DNA from: Ptychodera flava
Lineage: Eukaryota > Hemichordata > Enteropneusta > Ptychoderidae
Reading direction: 5' to 3'
Length of the DNA: 64,000 bases
Assembly: GCF_041260155.1 (NCBI RefSeq)
Contig: NC_091944.1
Location: forward strand, 16,706,772 to 16,770,771
A program made the position numbers and the translations under genes. Every line of letters begins with the position of its first letter. Within the stretch, counting starts at the first letter, position 1. The notes below the pieces were generated by a model. That model saw only the letters and a list, made by a program, of their open reading frames with translations. It had not been told where the DNA came from and did no database searches. Positions 23,220-37,635 of the stretch are shown piece after piece.

Positions 23220-26200
23220 TTATCTATAGAAAGACTTCTCTTGGGATTGGTAATTGATATGTATTGTAATAAAGGCAGACATGTTTATTTTTAGGTGTAT
23301 GTTTATCAAACAAAGTGCGCAAAGAAACAGATGAAATGAGTTGATTACATTTTGGAATTAATGGCTGTTTGATTGACAGGAATTCCAAGTATTTTGAAAT
23401 GAAACGTTCAAGCGAAACACTGTGTGGTCGACTTCTAATAATGTTTGATCTGTCAAACCACACAGAATTTTAATGAATGATGGAGTGCATGTGTCTGAAG
23501 GCGTGAGTCAATTTGATCAGAGTTCAAAACGGTTTAATGAGACAAAGACTTAAGGCCAAAACAAGAAAAAGGTTTGTTTCTCATTGTAGCGAGTGTTGAT
23601 CCAGACCTGCTGTTGATAGAATGACATTTTGTAAGGCATGGCAGAAGATGTTAATATTTACACAACCAAGCACGAGTGTTTACAGTTCTGAACAGTAACT
23701 TTATTGCCATCATTTTGCTGTTTATCAGAATTACTGCTACATGCAAACATCCCTGTTTTTCATGTCAGTACTTGGATCTTATGAATTAAAAGCAAAAACT
23801 CAGAATGCTCACCATATCATTTTTGTGAGACCCAGAATGAGAAACAATTCTTTAACATTTTTTGGCCCCATTAATTAATTTGACTTTTACTTGTAATGTG
23901 TTATTGATATCAGTGTTGGTGTTGAGTTACATTACGGAAACTGTGTTCCAGGTGTGTCACTTGCATTGTCTGGTTTCCCAGGTTCCAGTGCAATTCCCCA
24001 ATGTTTATTTTCATTCCGAGTAGAAATTCTCGGACACTGTTACAGCTGTATCATTTGACCAGTGCATTGCTGTTTGCTCTGTGACACCCAATGAATTAAT
24101 TTGGTTGTGTTTGAAAAAGATCTATTTCAAACACAATGTGTCGATACTTACGCAGATTTCTGCATAACACTTCTTGCCCATCAACAAACATTTTCAACCT
24201 CTTGAAAGTGAAACATTGAGAAAAACGTCGAAAATTTTTTCCCCCTAAACCCTGGTTTGTTTTCATTGAGAAAAACATTGAAAAAAGATTTTTTCAAAAC
24301 CCTGGTTCGTTGTCATGAAGACTTTTTGGTGCCATCTATAAAAGTGAAATGCCAGTACATCTCAACAAAGGTAAGTTTCTATCTAAATCAATTAGCTAAT
24401 TTTTTGGGGGATTCAGCGTTCTTATTTCATCAGATGTTATCTTTGGGAGCATACTTGGTCGCTACATTTGTAATGCTACAAGTACCCTCACGCTGAAAAA
24501 TTTATAGGTCTTGAAAATGTCAGTTTATTGAGCCAAGAAATGATATTCTAAGTGTTGCCCATGTTCACATCTTCCAATGATAATACTTGAAATCATAGAC
24601 ATAGTTTAGAAGTATGATTTGTTAACTAACATACTGGGAATGTATTAGAAATTTTGAGTAGAAGGTTTAAGAATCATGGTTTTTATGTATGTAATTAGTA
24701 TTCAGATTATTTTTTTCAATACTGTATTTTTCAGTAGAAGGTGTACGCATCATTAATTATAGGGGTTAATAGATGAAGTTTGGTTGATATCGCGTAGTAT
24801 TTTAGTGATGTTATCGCATTTTCACTACGTCCTTCAAATTGTGAAAACCTGTGTCGACATTTTAATATATGAAAACCTGTCGCCATTTTAATATATTAAT
24901 TTTTCGCTTTGAAAGTGTACCACATACCCTCCCATGAAGTGGAATGCCCCAACAGCGGAATGATATCAACATATGATATGGTTTCCATCACTCCTTAGCA
25001 ACCAACTTTCTATGAGTACAGGGAGGAGTGAGTAGGATAAATTTCTGTTGATTTCTCAGCTAATTTTGGAACATCGCTAGGAATACAGTCTTAACCAAAG
25101 CGTGCATGTCTGATAAAGGGGTTATTACACAAAGTTGTCTATATCAAGTTGTATTCTCCTGATGTGTCTGCATTTTGACTCGTTGCTGCACAACTCATCA
25201 AATATGGACACATCACTCAAGTATGAGGCGATATCAACCACACTTCAGGTGATGACCCCAATATGAAAATAATATGTAGTAAAAATATCTTGAAAATGGT
25301 ATTTTTGACCGCAAAATGCCCTAGGCTTGGAAATTGCTGAAAAAGTCCTTGAAAGTCATTGAAACTAAGTGACTTTGGGTGTATGGACTCTGTATCTTGT
25401 AAACTGTATGAAATATCAAATATTTTGTCTTTTATTTAGAAACGGTTGAATATCACATCATGGCCTGCTGTTTGCTATAACTTAGTCTGTATAGAAGACA
25501 GGATGCTGGTGAAACAAGTTGAATTTTTATTCTGGTGAGTAAAGCATTACTTTAATATAACCATAAACTCTGGCAAGGTTTGCTTGATTACTCAGGTGAC
25601 TGCATAATTAAAAAAAAACTTTGCTTTCCATATGTGAGGAACAACAGCATTTGTCAGCAGAACAGCATTCAACATTCAAACAAATCCTAGTTGCAACTGC
25701 CAATAAGTAGTTCAGACTACATCATGAACTTTGATGAAATACAAGGTCATGGCCAATACTACAACTTGAGAGATCATGCACTCCCTTTTGCTGTTTAAAG
25801 CAACTCTCGCCCTGTGCCTGTTTTGTTTGTTGACGATACTTAGAGAAATTTGGACAAAATTAATCCTTCTATAATGTGATGGTGAGTACAAGCTATCTGA
25901 CTCTAAGAAATGTCTCCGCCTATTGTTGTCAGAAACTGTGCCTTTGTTTTTTTACATACTGCAGTATATGATATGTTTGCATGTATACAAAACCTCAGTT
26001 ATTGTAAGTCAGTGTTAATTCTTGGCTTTTAATGGATCTATTAGAGTTCAAAATGAACATTTCAACTGCTAAAAAAATTCATGGACACTTTTAACAAGAC
26101 TTTTTAAGCTGATTAACAGCAGTTGAAGGGTACTCCCTAGTATATGAGGAAAATTTTCACAAATATTCCTGTACTTCCAGAGGTTGCTGTAATCAATTTT

Positions 26201-29200
26201 ACTGCAGTCTTCTTAATCATACTCTTTTAATCTTTTGAGAAAAAGCTTTAGAGTAGAAAACTGAATAAGTATGGCAAGTTGATTTTCTACAGTTTTTCTG
26301 TAGTTAATTTTTTTTTGCTTTGCAATGGTAAAACCAAGCATAGTATTGCACAGTAAAAACTCATCCCAGGTTAACATAATGATAGCAATTTCCAAATGAA
26401 AGGGTTTACCATACAGTAAATTGAGGAAATGACTAGGTATTGTGATAAAGAGTGACAGAGTTATCTTGGGAAGGTTTTCCTAGTTAGTCGCCCTCTACCT
26501 GATGACGGTATACAGGAATTGAGTCTGAAGTGTCTTTCCTTCCTGTGGCTATTGTTCAACACTATGACGATATTAGGGTTTGAATAGACAACATTGTCAA
26601 CAGTGACACAATCCATTCCTTTATCCTGTGAATCTGTTCCTCGGTCTAAATCCATGCATCGGACATAGATATCTCATTGTGAAACGCTGAGTTGATTACA
26701 TCAGGATGCGGCAGATGTCCATCAGGAACATATCACTTATTTCAGAAACTCCGCACTAAAAAAAAAAATGTCTGGCAGAAACCAACTATTTTGGGATATT
26801 TTGTGGTCGTGTCTTTATTATAATTGACATGCCATATGTTTTCTGACATGCCATACAGTAGTGACATTGCCTGAATACTGCCCTCATTAGGGCTTGGAGG
26901 GAAAGCATTGTGCTCATTGAGACTTTAAGTGCCAGCACAACATGCAAATTATATAATGATGTAACCCCGCTTGCTCATCATTCTATGGCATAATTTTTCT
27001 AGTCTTCTTAAACTGGTTATTCAGAATGCAAGAAAAAAATTAGAAGAGGTTCTATAGGGCAGAAAAATACCAAATATGCAAACTTGAAACCTCAGATAGG
27101 AATCAATACAGAGGGGCTACAGGTGTGCATGAAATGACTTCGCAGATTTCATGACTCTGATTTATATCCCTGCTGTCATTGAATTCAGATAAAAAAAGAT
27201 ACCGTGCCGGATGAGTTGTCCCCAAGGCATATTTATGACATTTTTCTCTGTTCTGTTCAATTTGAACTGCTGATGAGATTTATGGCTGACAAACAACCGA
27301 GAAGTTCAGTTCAATTACCTTTGGAGAAAAAGAAATCTGAGATATAGATCTTATCATTCAAAGTTATTTGATCAGCAATATCCAGAGCAATTTCATACCC
27401 ACACCCCGCATTAAAAATGGTATGTTCCATAGGCTGTGAAGGTCAATATATCCAGAAAAATTTATACCTTTGTCAAACCTTGAACTGACCGAATATACCT
27501 GATAGGTATGAGTGATGCACCTTCTACTTATAAAAACCTCTATGCTTTTACTTATCCAACCAACTTTATACCCTGTCACCCCTGAGGTTTGAATGGTATA
27601 TGCTCAACATTTTGCTATCAAACTTTTGACGCCATACTCAACATTTGCTGCTGTAGGAAGAGCAGTTTCAGCTAGAACTTTGTGACTCCAAAGAGGCTTT
27701 TTTGTCAACCTCAGCAAAAAACCCAAGGCACTCTGCAAGGTATATATATATGCATGACTGTTCTAAATTTGACTCACTCAGTGCCATTGAGTCTTGCACT
27801 GTGCAAGACATTGTCACCAACCATACAGTCAGTTTTTTTGGATATATCTTTTGTCAGTGTCAGATGTAAAGAACTTGTCATCGTGTTTGATTTGATTTCT
27901 GCTAGCTGAGATCTATCATCTTTGCCTGTGATTTTCATCTTTGCATTTTGAGGTAGGAATGTTTCAATTTTTCATCACATCAGCCAGGAAACAATGTGTA
28001 TCCAGTACTCTTGAGTACGATTAGTTTTCAAATTTTTTCCTGTCCATATTCTGCTAGATTCTTCTTTTCATCTGTCAATCTCATTTCATGTTGTACCTTT
28101 GCACATGTACATGCTGTTTTGCGTTCATTTTCTTTCATGTTTGTGTTTTGTTTTGCAAAAAAATTGTTCTTTTTGAATCACAGCCTCCTCATACTATACC
28201 CCTGCCTACTGATGAATATTGCTGCCTGTATAGCAGGAACACCTGTCTGGTTGCCTACCTGTCTTCCTGTCTCTCTTGGGGATCTGTAAATGCACTCTCG
28301 ACTGGTAACCTGTGTCTATCTATCAATACACTGTGTCTGTTGTCTGCACATACATGTTTATATGTCTGTCTTTCTCTGTATATACAAATGATATTTCCAG
28401 ACTGCTTATGGTGAACATTCGGTTTTTCTTGCCATCTCCTTCTCAAGAAACGAGCACTTTTTATTTTCTTCAGTCCTTACATACGATGCCATAAACATGG
28501 TTAGTTTTATCAAAGTATTGATAAAAGTGGATTAACTATTTACATAAAAGCAAATGGATTTTTGACTTCAAATATCTTACAATTCTTTGCTGGCTACGCC
28601 TTGTTTTAGCTTGTTTGGAAGCTTTTGGAAAAAAATCAGTTGTTGCCATGTTGTTTGGGTTAAAAATTAAATAGATAGTCACAATATTTGCAATTATTAA
28701 TGACGTAGTGGATTCTTATAATCCAAACTTTGCATTTTTGATCATGAAAGTATTAGTCAGTGGATTATTTGAGCAAATGTTCGAAATTCTCATTTTTGAG
28801 GCATATTGTGCGGAAAAAACTTGCAGATTTATAGCAATTGATAAATACATACAGATGATAATTTATGGTGTGTTAGCATGTAATGCCTGTATCTGAAAAT
28901 GTTATCCAAGCATCTGCAGACAGTAATTGAGAACTGTCGGACACTGCACCCTAAAGGTATGGCATTTGAAATGTACATAGACAGGGAAAAAAACTGAATT
29001 TCTATGTTTGCAGACATTACTGTAGCCCGAGGTATGTGTGTGTTCACAAAGAACACAAAAAACGTCTGGCCACACAAGTGTGCTTGAATTGTGATGTATA
29101 CATGCCAACGCTCTAAGTACGGTAGTCACCCGACAATCAGACAGGAAGAATTATTTTCTGTGAGGCAAGGAACGGCAGACATCAAAACAGAAAGAAATAC

Positions 29201-29400
29201 AAGAATGTGGTTCAGTAATCGCACTGCACTGCTGTAAGAATTCCTGCTTTTGCCAGTGGCTGTAGTGTGGTATTTTATACCAGCCATGTGCTTCTCGGCG
29301 GTCTGAATGCTAGTTTACTGTTTAATGTTTTTGATGTTGCATATTTTTTTCAAGTAATATTCACACTTCAAAGAACGTGCCCTGTTGATAGCGTTTGGTT
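23220..29400. other. Gene-poor DNA downstream of HS1BP3 exons
   Basis: No confident exon. A perfect 12-bp-stem hairpin (TTGTGTTTGAAA / TTTCAAACACAA) lies at 24105-24136. The sequence around 24200-24310 is locally duplicated (CATTGAGAAAAAC and AACCCTGGTT each occur twice). An exon-like ORF is at 27657-27739. If HS1BP3 has distal exons, this could be intron. Confidence 0.4.
27657..27739 (+). other. Exon-like open frame, unassigned
   Basis: It is preceded by TTTGCTGCTGTAG, is open in phase 0 (EEQFQLELCDSKEAFLSTSA followed by a short basic stretch), and ends at a weak donor AAG/GTATAT. No recognised similarity. It would fit only a phase-0 upstream exon such as exon 5 with its second donor. Confidence 0.2.
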
Positions 29401-29413
29401 GAATTGCTTTTCA

Positions 29414-29414
29414 T

Positions 29415-29446
<32 letters not shown>
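29414..29446. repeat. GAT trinucleotide microsatellite
   Basis: About ten ATG/GAT repeats; they create the poly-Asp run in an otherwise featureless ORF at 29267-29647. Confidence 0.9.
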
Positions 29447-29447
<1 letters not shown>

Positions 29448-30150
29448 CAGAACTTGTTAAAAAGATCATTCATATTGCACTTTTGAGGATTTTTTATAAT
29501 GTTCGGTCTCAAAATTTCTCAGAAATCACTCCTTGTATGGCTTTGAAATCAAGTTTGCTGATTCTTAATGAGTTTTCCACTCATGGTTTTCCAAGGTATG
29601 GACAAAGTAGGCTCGTTTGTGAGATATTTGTGATGTTTTGGTCATGAAAGTATTTGTCAGCAATTAAGGTCACTGAGTCTGTCGATTCATCTTCTTCTCC
29701 ACCTGTGTGTGTTATCAGGTACAAGTCATTTATGGTAATTTTTTGTTCAAAAATTGTAATCCAGTCAAGTTTTTAAAACTTTGATCAAACACTGATAGAA
29801 TAAGCTTTTCTAGTTGCCCGTATATTTGATTTTCGAATCCTCTTCCTTTGATCAATATTTGGCGTGTTTTGTGTGAATTATTCACATTTCATAAAACCAG
29901 ATTTTGTCTATTGTTACTTTGTGTCAGTCATCCCAGCTAATCTGTGCTATCCTATGTGTCAACAAATCGGTAGAATTATCTTTTTCATATAATGATTGAT
30001 CTTGGTCAATATTTTTTAATATTTCCAAAAGCGTATAAAGTAATTTTGAAATAGATATGAATATGCATACTATTATCGCGTGCATTTGTCATCTCATTTT
30101 TTCTTGGGTATGTGATGCTCTTACAGAAGGAAAGAGTTCTTCTGCTTCAG

Positions 30151-30373
30151 TTAACCCTTTGAGCGCCCAAAGTCAATTTTAGTCACCTTCATAAAATATA
30201 TCAGAGTCATTTTTTCCTAGATTTTTGCCAAAATTTTGATAAAAATCCGTAGCCAATAAAATATGATGTCCATTTGGTCCAAAATTATCAAGAAAAACAC
30301 AGAAAAATTCATAAAATGAGTAAATTTTGCGCGAAAATTTTTGTGGGAAAAATTACAGCATTCAAAGGGTTAA
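30151..30373 (+). mobile_element. ~223-bp TTAACCCTTTGAGCGCC element (piggyBac-like MITE)
   Basis: It starts TTAACCCTTTGAGCGCC and ends TCAAAGGGTTAA, an inverted repeat with TTAA at both outer edges. A TTAA target and CCCTTT-type termini are characteristic of piggyBac transposons. No ORF. Related copies lie at 40743-40970 and, interrupted, at 41124-44900. Confidence 0.7.
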
Positions 30374-30713
30374 GTAAGATTAGTTGTGATAATACATTTA
30401 TCTAATGAAAAATAATGACACAGGATGAGCTTGCTGTCTCAGGGCATGGAAATTGCTGCAAATTCTATCAGCAACTCTTCTTCGTGACACAGCAAAATTG
30501 TGACTTGAGTTTTCAACAAAATATACGTTTAGCAATAAGCAAGTGTTAGTGTGCAAATGACCTTCAGAAGGTGTTATTTGGACTTGCATACAGCTTTGAC
30601 CATATACCTTGGCTCCAGGGTCCATGCCTTTACTCAAAGAAGAAACTCTGTACCTGCAGCTCTGATGCATATAGAAATCCTTTCACAACCAAATTTGGGT
30701 ACAAACCATTGAA

Positions 30714-30806
30714 TTAACCTGTTCACCCCCAATTCCCTGTAAACAGGTCCACACTCACCATTGATAACAATGGCTTTGGGCCAAACCATGGTGGTGAAAG
30801 GGTTAA
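30714..30806 (-). mobile_element. 93-bp TTAA element
   Basis: It runs from TTAACCTGTTCACCCCC to GGTGGTGAAAGGGTTAA. The ends are inverted repeats bounded by TTAA and the centre holds TTCCCTGTAAACAGGTCCAC. It matches the copies at 40529 and 47519 in near-identical length. Confidence 0.7.
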
Positions 30807-30829
30807 AAAAATCTAAGCCAAGGAAAATG

Positions 30830-30935
30830 CTATTTACTCCATGAGCTTCAAAATGAGCCCCCACAGGTGGTAGGTCAAAAGAATATTGTAAAAATTGGAG
30901 TCCAAATATGTCCCCGAGGTGTATTCTACCTTAAA
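30830..30935 (-). repeat. TTAA-family ~360-bp element, end fragment
   Basis: It contains TACTCCATGAGCTTCAAAAT, GAGCCCCCACAGGTGGTAG and CCCCGAGGTGTATTCTACC, i.e. the left end of the family in reverse orientation; the rest is absent. Confidence 0.7.
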
Positions 30936-31450
30936 GATTTACGTGTACAGCTTTTTATAATAACTCTGATCTACTAGTACACATACAGTGCCCAAATTTT
31001 GAATGCAAAGACATTATCAATATCAGTTCAGAAGTCTTTCCTCGAAAATATATACAGAAAGTTTCAGTGTTCTCTGCGTCTGTTCTATAATCAGCAATTA
31101 CTAGTTCTTATATCTTTTCAAGAACTGAATACAATGTAGTTAAAAATCCCTGCAGAAATAGTGTTGATCGCGATTTCGGGTTTGTTATTAAATATAGCTG
31201 CACGTGCACGACTTTCGGACAAATAAGCTGAATTCTCGGCAAATTTTGTCGTTGTATGTGCGGCTGTTGTTGCAGCGTGTAGTCTCAGTCATCAACTCAT
31301 ACAAATAAGTGTGACGCTAAATAGCCATTCTAACACTCGCAGGTTTTATTTTCGTCGTTTATGCAGAAAATACTGGCAAATGTTTATTTATGCATATTAA
31401 TTAGAGAGAACAGTGATGTCATTTGCGATCAGCGCTATTGACACATACAG

Positions 31451-31567
<117 letters not shown>

Positions 31568-31999
31568 TTTGTACCTTCTGAAGGGACTGCAGGGTGAGGG
31601 AAGAAAAATTAGAGAATACAGGTTGCAGGTATATTTCAATGACACACTCCAGATTTAGGCAGTAATGCACTTATACTTGAGAAATAGAACGAGAAGCGCC
31701 AAAGAGTTCAAAAGCAGCTATTAAGGGCCAAGTAACATGTTTTCAACATGTACGGGATTATAGAGAGGAGCTGAAGAGATCCAGGGTTCATATTTTTGAT
31801 TATTCAATTGTCTCTAGTGTGTGCTGCAGTCTTGGGTTTTCTTGGAGGAGATGATTAATTCCCTAAGTGATTGAGATAGGAGTCTGAAGATTTTTTGATT
31901 TTGCCGAAGGCAGGGCGATTTTTTTTGCACATCGGTGTATCATGATATCAGATTTGCCGTTATTTTTGTGTCTGGACTGCATTTTTGAGGTCTTTTTGA

Positions 32000-34900
32000 G
32001 GGAACAATTTTGTCTGAAACTCATGCAAATGAAGCGAAATTTTACCCCATTAATATTTATGAACAAATATCAACACCTACCTGAAGATTGTTGCATTTTA
32101 TGGCTTTTTGAAAAAAATTGACATAATAAGTACAGATTTCATATTTATTGTGATATCTGCAAGGTTGTTTTTGCAATTATTTTCAAATCTTCTTTTCTGT
32201 ACTTGATCAAAAATAAATGGATGAGGAAGGAAGGTCTGTATCTGTCTTAGGAAGCTCCTGGATGGATGCAGACATTATGCAGACATAAACTGACATTTCA
32301 GTATCAGGGACTGATGTCAGATAAACAGGCTGTCATATCTTTCCTTTTGAAAAGACATTTAAATTTGATGAAACGGTCGCAGGATTTGATCAGTGAAGAT
32401 AAATAAAGTGTTGTGGAGAGCAATTGTGAGAGAGAAAGATGGATGAAAAGATGTAGATTCACTTTTTGATTAGATTTGTCAGCTGTTTGTCTGTCAAACT
32501 GATGAAGTCCACATTTCGACTTCCTTTGAATATGTTTATCTTGTTATCACCGATAAAGCTTTTGTCAATTTTCCACTAACGGAAGAAGAAAAGAAATGCT
32601 ATCATTGCAGTGTGTGTTTGCAAAATATTGTAAAAATGAAGACTGACTTGCATCGCTTGCAAATTGCTCTCGATAAGCGTTTTATTCGTCAATAGGGCTG
32701 ATTTGGTTGTTACAATAGAATAAGTAGGGACAGAGTCTATAGAGACTAATCTATTTAGTTACTTATTCTCAAGAGTATTAAATCTAAAAAAGGTTTTTCC
32801 AGCTATGAAAAATAAGACTCTTGTATTCAGGCAATTGAAATGCATATATTTGTCAAAATTGTATCGTAGTTCTCTCCATAGTAAATCTTGATTAACCATT
32901 GTTTTAACTGTAACTGAACTTCTTGAGGAAGATATTATGTTATGCTGTGAATATAAGTTGCACCTGTGATAACTGAGAGTTATCAGAAATTCTTGATGAG
33001 AATCTTTGTGGGGGAAATTTGAATTACAATAGTTTGGATGCCTTTCTGCTGATACTTAAAACTCCTCCAAAGTAACAATTCTGTTTTTATTTGTTTGCAA
33101 ACATTTGAAATTTTTTGAAGTTTTTTACTTTATATAATGTATGATTTACATGTTTAACTTTGTTTTGGATGTAAAAGTGTAGTTATGAAGTCATATTCCC
33201 CCCTCCTATATTTCTTTAAATTTTCAAACAGTTATAAATAGCTACTTGGTCAAAACAAGTAAATTTTGATTGAGTTTCTGTATATATTGAAAAAAAATGT
33301 TGTCAGCAATAACCCATATCCAGAGGTTTAAGCTCTGACATTAAACGTGTGCAAATTATGTAAATCTTTTACTTCCAGTAGCCTTCTTGACTTTTTTGAG
33401 GATGACATTTTAATTGTAATAACAGTCTTTGTTTAATTTCTGCAGGGAGCATGTTCAGGTAAAATGATATATTGGTCTCATAGAACAGTACATATATTTA
33501 TTTTGTGTTTGCATTTTGGTGCATTGATATTACAAAACATTCAGCTGTACATATCAAGTGTTGAGATGAAATTTTACGTTTCAATCATCAAAAACGTCCT
33601 GGGTCAAAAAAAAGTGCCTTTGAGTCAATTGGTTCCTGTACTGTCAAAGCTCAGTTGAATTTTTCAGGTGTAAAACTATATAACTCTATAAGACTTTTAT
33701 GGTGTACTGGGAATAGTTCTTTGTCATTGTATTAGCTTGAATAGTTGTTGTCTGGAGACAGTGGTGTTGTATATGTAATAATGGTATGTGGTTACACTTT
33801 TTGTGCATTCAAGATTCTCTGTTAGTTTACTACTTTAGTAAAAGAAGCTAAATACCGTGAATTTGGAAGGCATATGTGTGAAGTGTTTTTTGTTTGTGCG
33901 CTGTACAAGGGCTAAAAAATCTCAGTATATCAATTGTATCATTCCCGGGGATTGATAAACCTGCATGTAGGTGATAGACATAATTGTCATGGCTGTTTCT
34001 AACACTCAGACCACAAGGAGGGGATGATTACCCACTGCGTATACCCTTCCCTTTGAGAAGGAAATTAACCTATCTGTTTTGAAAGAAGTGTGAAGACATG
34101 ACAGTGTGCGGTTTTTCAAAACCTTCACCACTGGCGGTGAGAATGCATTGAAACTTTATCTTGAGAAGAGGCAGGGAGATGGAGAGGGAAGCAGAAGACA
34201 GGATGAGGAAGATGAGTAAGGTGTCAGATTTTTGAATGTGCGTCACGTTTCAACTGCCAGTCAATTGTCACCAGACTGTTAGCAGTGCTGACAAACAGGG
34301 TTTTGTTGGGGCAGAGTCTAGGCTGTCTCATTAAAGCTGCAATAGCTTCAACCTTGCAATGTACATTCCAGTATTTTTCTGTCGGCGAATTATTTTCTGA
34401 TTCTGCAACCAGAAGCCAATCCAAATGCTGTACGTTCAACTCACCATCAATTTTCAATGTTATTGTCGGCAACTGAATGTAAGTCTGGATTGGAATACAT
34501 ATGTCGATGATAATTCACATCGCACGTTGTACTGAGTTCATTTTGCTCGCAAGGGTTGAGCCTTGTATTTCAACACACTTTTTGGAGAAGAAGAAAAGGA
34601 AAATATCCATATTTTATAAAACAAAAATGAAAAAGATTTAAGCCAAAGATACAGCTGTCTGTTGGCAAGTTAAATAGAATGTGTTTCAACATGTTTTGGG
34701 AGTAGAAAAAGAAACTGTAGTTGACATTGAAAGCTAAGAGACTGAAAAAAAATCAGTAACAGTTACAGCTACTGGCCCTTCCAAACACACATCTGCCAAT
34801 GAAAGTGCTAGATAATGATCTTGATTCATGGTTTCAAAATGAAAGCAGAAAAGAGATGAAAGTGTAGAGCTGTACAATTTAGCACCTTCACTGGCAAAGT

Positions 34901-37635
34901 CTTGCATGTCAAAAGTTGCAACACCACCATATTGCTGACATAAGATATTTTTTTTATCGAGTTTTCAATCTCTGGCTTACGTGTGTCATGTTTTTGCCGT
35001 TACTGTAGGAGAGATTTTCAGGTGAAGGTAATCCTTGAGATCAGTGTCACCCATTTATATGATTTATGATCAATTCAGTCATGTCATGCCAGAGAAATTT
35101 TGAGATCTGAGTAGTGCTTGTATTTCCCATCAACAGTTTCCCTATAAGCCTTCTCCACATTAAGAAGTCATTTAATTGTGATAAAATGCACCTATGCACC
35201 ATCAGACACTGTGCAACTTCATTGCCATCAGTGGTCAGTTTGGACCGCTGCACCATGTGATAGGGGTGGTAGGGTTTAGGATGAAAGAAGCATCTGCAAC
35301 ATTTGGCCCTATCCTTCCTGTGGTGGTAATTTTCTTGTCCTAGGGTGTCTTTTTAAAAAAAACAACAAACATATTACATAATTTTAATATTTGCCCAACG
35401 TATTGAAGATGTTGATTCTGTTTTGGGAAATCATTTCCACTCTAAAATGTGAAGAAATATCATATCTATTGAAAATGTAAAATCGTTCAATGTATGATCT
35501 TCAAATGTGGCATGAGATAGAGAGCATTTTGATTATTTTGTTGATAGTGGTATTCCTGATACAGCAGGCTAACCATGTCATAAAGTATGTCAGGACTAGA
35601 TCAAACGTTTGCAACTATCTTCTGAGACGTCAACTGTTTTCCAATTCAATGCAATTCGGTGATTACAAATAAAAATTGCCAAATATGGGCATAATGGTAT
35701 GCAAGTGTTCAACTTACAGCCAATCAGCTTTGAGAATTGTTGATGATGTATACAAAAGAGGATTGGACATTGTTCACCAAATACATTGCCATTTTGTAAT
35801 TTCTTTTTCAAATTAACAAGTGGCAGTTCACTTTTACAAACAAGTTTTATCTGAATATTATGATAGAAGTCTTCATTGAAGACACTATACATAATGGAAT
35901 ACTACAGAGCTATGATAAAGCAGAATTTCATGCTCTTATACAAATTTTAGATTGTGACTATGCTGTAAAAATATCATAGTGTGCTTGTTTATTCATTTAT
36001 TAACCATAATGCCTACAGTCGAAAGTCTGGTGATAATGCAAAGCCTATAGGAAGCCATGCAGTTCATTCACTCAGGCTGTCAATGGCCATGCTCTGGTCT
36101 ACATTCCATATAATACATATACAAACACAAACCGGGTTGTGAATTGTGCTCCAATGCTAAAAATGAGCTGTGTAGATCTCAGTAAAAATGCAAATAGGCT
36201 TTCTAATATGTAGCTCGACAACTGTTGAATTCCCTACCATGTAACATTCAACAAGCATACACTGTAAACAGCTTCAAGCAAAAAAAAGAGAATCATTTGT
36301 TCAGGGAGGTATATAATGCACACTGACTTTCTGCATACATCTCTGATAACAAAGCCTCTTTATCAACTTTGGTACATTAAAAATATTGAAAAAAACTGAA
36401 AATATTATCTTTCTGAAGTAATGTAGACTTTCTGACAATATTAGAATTTCCAATTGCACAATGTATAAAAATCAGAAGGAATGGAATAAAAATTTAGGTG
36501 GCAGCATCTGTCAATTAAATTGTTGTATTTACATCCAGGAGTGTATTGTTAAATGTCAAAACAGAAACAAATTGATTCAAAGTGATGTTTCTATCTGTTT
36601 TGAAAATTTCTTCTGACATTTAAAGTATAATTTGCCATCAGCAAGCCCTAACTTCATATTTGGTAGAGGTGCTGAGGAGTTACTGGTTGCTAAGGAAGTA
36701 TTAAATCCACTCACATACTTGTATTCCAAAAATACAAATTCGACAGCTAAGATACAGTAAATCTGTCAGTTCACTGGCATTTCATCATTTTAGGTGCAAT
36801 AGGAGGTCTTTATGATGTCCTATATGAAACGCAAAAACTGAATGAATGCAGTGCCATAACTCATCGTTTTCAGGATTAGATAAAGTAAAAATTAGATTTC
36901 TGTTCCATGGATGTTGGGTTGTAATGTCAGCCTCAGAATGAGAATCAGACTGAATGTTGAGTTGATTTTTGATCAGTTTATGGTGAGCAGTGTACAAGGC
37001 TTTGAAGATGGGACTCTCCACTTTACTCGTGAAATGTCCAGTATCATTTGCTACAATTGTTTGTGATTTGAACACAGAAGTAGAGGCATCATCCAGTGTA
37101 ATTCCATTTTAGAAGTACCAGTTACATGTATTGTGCTACTAAGAAAGTAAAACAGACCAAAAAATAAATTCTCGACGTTCAAATCAGCTAGTTTTTTCAG
37201 TCACTAGAAATCTATTGCATATCATTTTTCTTGGTGCACTGTTTTTAAATTCCCCCGTGAGTCTAACAAACTGAACTTGTAAATTTTCTCCATTTGTAAA
37301 AAATTTGATTCCATCAGTTTCATAGACAGGCAAGAAATCTCCTTTGATATATACAAAGAGGAAATTGCTTGGACTGGTGTAGATATTGCTAAGTGCCACA
37401 TCAAGGGAATTTGACGATCAGAACATTCCAATTTATTTAAACCTATATCGTAATTTCTTCTGGCAGTTTTACATTTTGAATCTCACTTTGGGACCTGTGG
37501 TGCACTCTGTACTTCTTCATGGTTCTTGTGGTAAATTTTAGGTTTGATAGCTTAGAAGAATACAGTCCCTCCATCTTAAAGGGCTCTATTTTATTTTTAA
37601 TGAATGATGTCAACTACAGTTCCTTGTTGTAGACC
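32000..37635. other. Gene-poor AT-rich stretch
   Basis: No recognised gene or repeat family member except the exon-like minus-strand ORF at 34224-34472. Short ORFs here have no splice context or recognisable motifs. Confidence 0.4.
34224..34472 (-). other. Exon-like open frame on the minus strand, unassigned
   Basis: An 82-codon open frame follows a reasonable acceptor (minus strand CTTACATTCAG) at its upstream edge. It begins LPTITLKIDGELNVQHLDWL and has a balanced, protein-like composition before TGA. No family is recognised and no partner exons were found. It could be a terminal exon of an unseen minus-strand gene, part of a decayed element, or chance. Confidence 0.25.

Noticed and set aside
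22944..23294. 116-codon plus-strand ORF overlapping the candidate HS1BP3 terminal exon
   Set aside because: Its composition (Tyr/Phe/Lys-rich) looks like AT-rich non-coding DNA, and the frame used for the candidate exon is a different one.
26461..26655. 64-codon minus-strand ORF
   Set aside because: Composition is somewhat protein-like but no acceptor/donor pair, homologue or neighbouring exon was found.
29267..29647. 126-codon ORF with poly-Asp
   Set aside because: The Asp run is a GAT microsatellite and the rest is Phe/Leu-rich AT sequence without recognisable similarity.
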